Assembly: GCF_000801105.2 (NCBI RefSeq)
Contig: NC_079516.1
Coordinates: 45,798,908 to 45,862,907, forward strand
Direction: 5' to 3'
Source: Raphanus sativus
Taxonomy: Eukaryota; Streptophyta; Magnoliopsida; Brassicales; Brassicaceae
DNA length: 64,000 nt
A program made the position numbers and the translations under genes. This document shows positions 59,938 through 64,000 of this stretch, in pieces. Position 1 is the first letter of the stretch. Every line of letters starts with the position of its first letter. The notes under the pieces were generated by a model, which ran no database searches, was not told where the DNA came from, and saw only the letters and a program-made list of their open reading frames with translations.

Positions 59938-60813
59938 ATGATGGGTCAAGATCACGAGGTTGGTAGTGATCAGACGCAAATCATTAAGGGGAAGCGTACG
60001 AAGCGGCAGAGATCATCCTCTTCGACGTTTTTGGTGGCGGCGGCTGCGACCACAATCACCTCCACAAGTTCATCTGCCGGGGGAGAAAGAACAGCTTCCG
60101 ATGGATACAACTCGGTAGTTTCGTCTCCGGTTACTACAACTGATTGTACAGAAGAAGAGGAAGACATGGCGATTTGTCTCATCATGCTTGCTCGTGGAGC
60201 TGCTCCATCTCCGCTGCCGGATCTCAAGAATTCTATAAAAACAGACAAAAGTCTCCATCTGAAGGCTTCGTCCACGGAGAATTCTAGTTTCTATGTCTAC
60301 GAGTGTAAAACATGTAACCGGACGTTCCCGTCGTTCCAAGCTCTTGGTGGACACAGGGCGAGCCACAAGAAGCCGAGAGCGTCCATAGACGAAAAGGCTA
60401 AAGTACCCCTTATGCAGCTCAAGTCCAGTGCATCAGATGAAGGGCAAAAAGGTCATTTTAAAGTTTCCGGCTCAGCCCTAGCTTCAAAGGCAAGTAACAT
60501 CATCACCAGCAAAGCAAACAAAGTACACGAGTGTTCGATCTGTGGTTCTGAGTTCACTTCAGGGCAAGCACTCGGAGGCCACATGAGGCGGCACAGGACA
60601 GTTACCAACGTGGTTAGCCCGGTCACTACAGCCGAAGTGAGCAGGAACAGTACAGAAGAAGAGACTGAGAATTTGAGCCGTTCGATGGAACAGAGAAAAT
60701 ATCTACCGTTGGATCTTAATCTACCGGCACCAGAAGATGATCTAAGAGAATCAAAGTTTCAAGGGATAGTGTTCTCGGCAACCACACCAGCGTTAATAGA
60801 TTGTCATTACTAG
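59938..60813 (+). CDS. C2H2 QALGGH zinc-finger transcriptional repressor (ZAT5-like)
   Basis: Intronless, 291 aa from the ATG at 59938; an upstream in-frame ATG at 59899 would add 13 hydrophobic residues unlike the family, so the later start is preferred (the next codon is also ATG). Features: basic 'KGKRTKRQR' (about residues 17-25), a likely nuclear signal; the L-box 'EEEEDMAICLIMLARG'; two zinc fingers with the plant QALGGH motif, the first starting near residue 123 (CKTCNRTFPSFQALGGHRAS) and the second near 199 (CSICGSEFTSGQALGGHMRR); and an EAR repression motif 'LDLNLP' at about 258-263. Such C1-2i factors bind DNA and recruit TOPLESS-type co-repressors in stress responses. Gene order matches At2g28200. 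Confidence 0.95.
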   Translation: MMGQDHEVGSDQTQIIKGKRTKRQRSSSSTFLVAAAATTITSTSSSAGGERTASDGYNSVVSSPVTTTDCTEEEEDMAICLIMLARGAAPSPLPDLKNSIKTDKSLHLKASSTENSSFYVYECKTCNRTFPSFQALGGHRASHKKPRASIDEKAKVPLMQLKSSASDEGQKGHFKVSGSALASKASNIITSKANKVHECSICGSEFTSGQALGGHMRRHRTVTNVVSPVTTAEVSRNSTEEETENLSRSMEQRKYLPLDLNLPAPEDDLRESKFQGIVFSATTPALIDCHY

Positions 60814-61235
60814 TTGTTTAAAGTTGAATGTTTAATTACATAATATGAAATTTGTGAAATTTTCTTCTCTTTACTATATTATTGAATTGGAATTATCTTC
60901 CAAAATTAATTGATTTTTTAAAAGAGTAAAATGAAATGTACAAGTTATAATGAGTGAGGGGAATAATAGTGGGAGTTAAGTAAAGGGTTGTGTGATAGTT
61001 AGATGATCTACTTGTTGAAGTAAGAATAGTTTGAGTAAGCAAGTGGTTAGTGTTCATGGTTGCCTTTCATTCACGAAAAGCAAGTGACTTCCGAGGGCAT
61101 ATTTTCTTTCCCTCTTTTTAAGGTATATTTTTATTTATTTGTTTAACAAAAATACAATTTCTAACAAGTGAACAAAGCATTGTATTGCTTGTAGACGCCT
61201 CTTTCCCCACGATTACGCAGCCAAACGCTATGTTG

Positions 61236-61287
61236 CGGTGTTCTAATATTTTTTTTTTTTGTTGTTAAAAACGGTGTTCTAATATTT
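61236..61287. repeat. Oligo(T) microinsertion with perfect 16-bp duplication
   Basis: cggtgttctaatattt occurs at 61236-61251 and 61272-61287. The 20-bp insert is nine T and gttgttaaaaa. Confidence 0.85.
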
Positions 61288-61549
61288 GACAAAATATATG
61301 GTAATATCATTAAACTAAGATAACATAAATCAGATAAATCGGGATGGAAAATACTATCTTATTGACCCATATCTTTGAATTTGATTTCGACTTAAAGTTT
61401 ACCTGATTACAGAAAAAAGAGAAACAATCAAAACGTATATAATATGCTTTTGGTATAGATAAATGGTCTCCATTAGGACTGTATACTATAAGGACCAATT
61501 AGTTTTATACATACACATGCTATATTAAGAAGTTGTTTTTGTGCACTTT

Positions 61550-61593
61550 GTGAAATTTACTTTTTTTTTTTGTAACTAGTGAAATTTACTTTT
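61550..61593. repeat. Oligo(T) microinsertion with 15-bp duplication
   Basis: gtgaaatttactttt occurs at 61550-61564 and 61579-61593. The 14-bp insert is seven T and gtaacta. Confidence 0.8.
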
Positions 61594-62430
61594 TAGCAAA
61601 ATATTTTTATATATAATTTGTGATATGTATCAGTATTATATAAATGGTTTTGAAAAATACGATACGTTAGATGTACATAAAATGAATTGGTGAAATAGAA
61701 AGGCAGTGGACACGAGATGGACGTGGTGACCGGCTTAGGGTTCGGCAGGGGAATGACCACCACAACTTATAGACGTGGATTAGGTTCTTCTTTGATTTTG
61801 GGTTGTTTTTGCTGGTCACCACATTTTTAATCAATTATAACAGACTTGTAATTATTATAACGGAAATAAAAAAGGAAAAAAGAAACAATTAAAAAAGGGA
61901 AAAGATAAACAGTGACAGCAGAACAGTCACAAGATTCACTCACCGCTTCACTCCTTGCTTCAATTGCTTCCCCTATAAATTATTCTTGCAGTTGTATTCA
62001 TGATCCAACTTTTAATAATTGAAATAAAAGGTGTAACTTATTCTTGTTCTTTCACGATGTTAATTTCTCAATTGAACTTTTATCTTTCAAGGAATTTGTT
62101 TTATAGATCAGTTAGAAGTTTGTAGAGTTCCAAAGAAATAGGTAACTTTTAAATCGTTAATATTCATATGTATAAATTCAAAATAAAACAAACACTAGGT
62201 AGGCAAACTGGAAGAGAGCACACGGACTTAAACAAGTGGCTGTCATTTACACTTGACTATCAATTAAAATCGATATTTTTGTTTATCCTCCACGAGTACA
62301 ATACTGCAGTAATAATTCTAGAATACACGAGCCAATATTTTAAATAATCCTTCTTTGGTAAAACATATATTCATTAGGCATAACTGGTTTGCTTACAAGT
62401 TTTAATCAAATGGAATAATATAAATATTAG

Positions 62431-62518
62431 AAGATGCATTTTGGTAGTATTACAATAGTTGGCGCAATAGTGCAAAACTACTACCAAATTATTGCAAAAA
62501 TATTACCAAAATGCATTT
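62431..62518. repeat. Imperfect inverted repeat, about 88 bp
   Basis: Arms of about 21 bp containing atgcattttggta (left) and taccaaaatgcat (right) with two mismatches, plus a second internal partial complementarity. It could be a tiny foldback MITE; no target duplication recognised. Confidence 0.65.
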
Positions 62519-63779
62519 TCCTGTCATGTATAGTACTGGTTTCTAATTGTCGGATACATTTTTTTATAAACTCTATCCGATAGGTTTCGAGAAAAACACA
62601 CTTAGTTAGTGCTATAAACTGGATTATTTCAAAACGTTTGATTTAAATTTAGAATATTTTCCGAATAATGCAAGAAGGTGAACGTATATAAACCACGTAA
62701 ACTGAAGTTCAAATTTATATTGACCAAATAGTGATAATTTAATTATAGAAAAATAAATACACATGTAACTCCAAAAAAAATACCACTAAACTACCATCAT
62801 TTGGTTAAATAATTTTGGGTTTCAAAACTCTGACGTTAAAAACCAAAAAGTAACAATCTTAAAACATTAACTAAAAGGTTCCTAATACATATTTGCCATA
62901 ACTCTCAGTTTTGTCTTTATATTTGGCTTTCATTTGGATACTCTGTAAATGGGTTCATTGATCTGCTAGCCAATTATTAGACTTTCTTAAAAGAAATTGA
63001 ATAACTTTTTCTAACGGGTAAATTTTGGTACACAAATATAATATAAATTTTGATAATCTTCATATATAGCTTGGAGGTAAAAATCATTACATACTAACTC
63101 TAAAATTTGAAGACCAAAAATCATGATGTCATTAGACTATGTCTAACCATGTTCATCCATTTCATATTTTCGCCGGTTCAGTGCATCTGCTATGAAAACC
63201 TAACACTTTCGAATTTAGCCGATGAAAAAATAATATATGTCCGCATAAACTTCCCTTATCACAGAGTCAATGATTTCATATTAATTAGTTAAAAAGACTA
63301 TAAGATATGGTAATTAATTATGGGGATGGACCAGGTTGCTTTCAGTTCTAAGCCAACTCGTTACGCTTAATTAAAATAAAAATCCCTTACTTAGCAAGTC
63401 ATGTCGCACACCACCCGTTCTCTCCAACCTTTTTATGTTGCCATTTGTACCCTGAGCTTCACAAATAATTACGATTTACTCTCGCAACAGAAATCTTTTT
63501 ACCTTTTTATGTTAAAAAGGAATTAATATTCATTAGTGTTAAAAAGAAAATTCATTGTTTGTTGCACGAATTTCGACATTATTCTAAGAGAATATGTTGA
63601 TCTATACTATTTCCTTATTTATATTGTGTGGAAAATGAGTTGGATGACTCAGTCGATAATAAGTTATGCGTCCGAACAATGCTACTTTTGGAGTGGCTTA
63701 GATAGAGCTCGTCTTTGTTTGATAAAGTAAATGAAAACTTAAAAAGGAAGTGTATGGAGTTTAGATATTCTTAGATAAA

Positions 63780-63872
63780 TTACAATTCCCTAGGAAGATT
63801 CTACTAACTGCTACCGCTAGCTTTTTTTTTTTTACAATTCCCTAGGAAGATTCTACTAACTGCTGCTGCTAG
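63780..63872. repeat. 41-bp direct duplication around a T run
   Basis: A 41-bp segment beginning ttacaattccctaggaag occurs at 63780-63820 and 63832-63872 with three mismatches near its end, separated by C and ten T. The duplicated length is longer than in the other microinsertions. Confidence 0.75.
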
Positions 63873-64000
63873 TTGTTACCTCTCCAATGCACTTCATAGT
63901 AATATGCAGCCCTTGTTGAAAAATATTTCGAATATTGCACCGACTATTGGAGGAATGTGCAGCACAGAGGACAGTGTGGGTGCCAGAATCACAATGGTGA

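Larger units (their letters stand above)
60814..64000. other. Intergenic to right edge
   Basis: No supported gene. Contents: two oligo(T) microinsertions (61236-61287 and 61550-61593), an imperfect inverted repeat (62431-62518), a 41-bp duplication around a T run (63780-63872), and otherwise AT-rich sequence. The last 100 bp show a slight rise in GC with an open frame running off the edge, but there is too little to call. Confidence 0.5.

Noticed and set aside
62431..62518. Hairpin as a microRNA precursor
   Set aside because: The arms are short with an extra internal fold, and there is no expression evidence; listed only as an inverted repeat.

Overview
The window is nuclear DNA from a crucifer (Brassicaceae), most likely Brassica or a close relative such as Raphanus. 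Evidence: spliced genes with short introns, AT-rich spacers full of Helitrons, MITEs and retroelement scraps, and a gene order that, from memory, follows Arabidopsis thaliana chromosome 2 from about At2g28085 to At2g28200. No bacterial, organellar or viral segment was seen.

Layout, left to right: a SAUR gene (minus, cut by the left edge); a two-domain heavy-metal-associated isoprenylated protein (minus, 4 coding exons); FRA8/IRX7 xylan glycosyltransferase (minus, 4 exons); an intronless nodulin-like MFS transporter (plus); a 12-exon plant gene of unknown function matching At2g28130 (plus); a DUF1635 gene (plus, 2 exons); a SOSEKI/DUF966 polarity gene (plus, 5 exons); the iron-deficiency bHLH factor FIT (plus, 4 exons); a decayed chloroplast Cu/Zn superoxide dismutase CSD2 (plus, pseudogene); and, after an 18.7-kb gene-poor stretch, a C2H2 QALGGH zinc-finger repressor (plus). 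Exon joins were worked out by hand and keep frame for every intact gene. FUC1 (expected between the HIPP gene and FRA8) and CHX7/CHX8 (expected between FIT and CSD2) were not found. Together with the CSD2 decay, this looks like fractionation of one copy of a triplicated Brassica segment.

Mobile DNA: three Helitrons with TC...CTAG ends and terminal hairpins (34760-39173, carrying a SEP4-like MADS fragment; 48067-49582, with an internal ~250-bp repeat array; 55906-58572, minus, carrying an RPA-like fragment); a 5'-truncated LINE with a perfect 14-bp target-site duplication (TSD); two Mutator-type MITEs with 9-bp TSDs and telomere-like interiors (7172-7917 and 37574-38435, the second nested in a Helitron); a hAT-type element with an 8-bp TSD and a 115-bp CT microsatellite; a Harbinger-like MITE; a Ty1/copia pol fragment; and a small MITE.

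The most unusual pattern is a set of about 16-18 tiny insertions (4-32 bp), most of them an oligo(A/T) tract plus a few bases, each flanked by an 11-20-bp direct duplication. Their tails resemble the 3' end of the LINE in the same window, so they may be extremely 5'-truncated retroposition events. The genes do not form an operon-like system; they are ordinary independent plant genes (auxin response, metal handling, xylan synthesis, transport, cell polarity, iron uptake, stress transcription).
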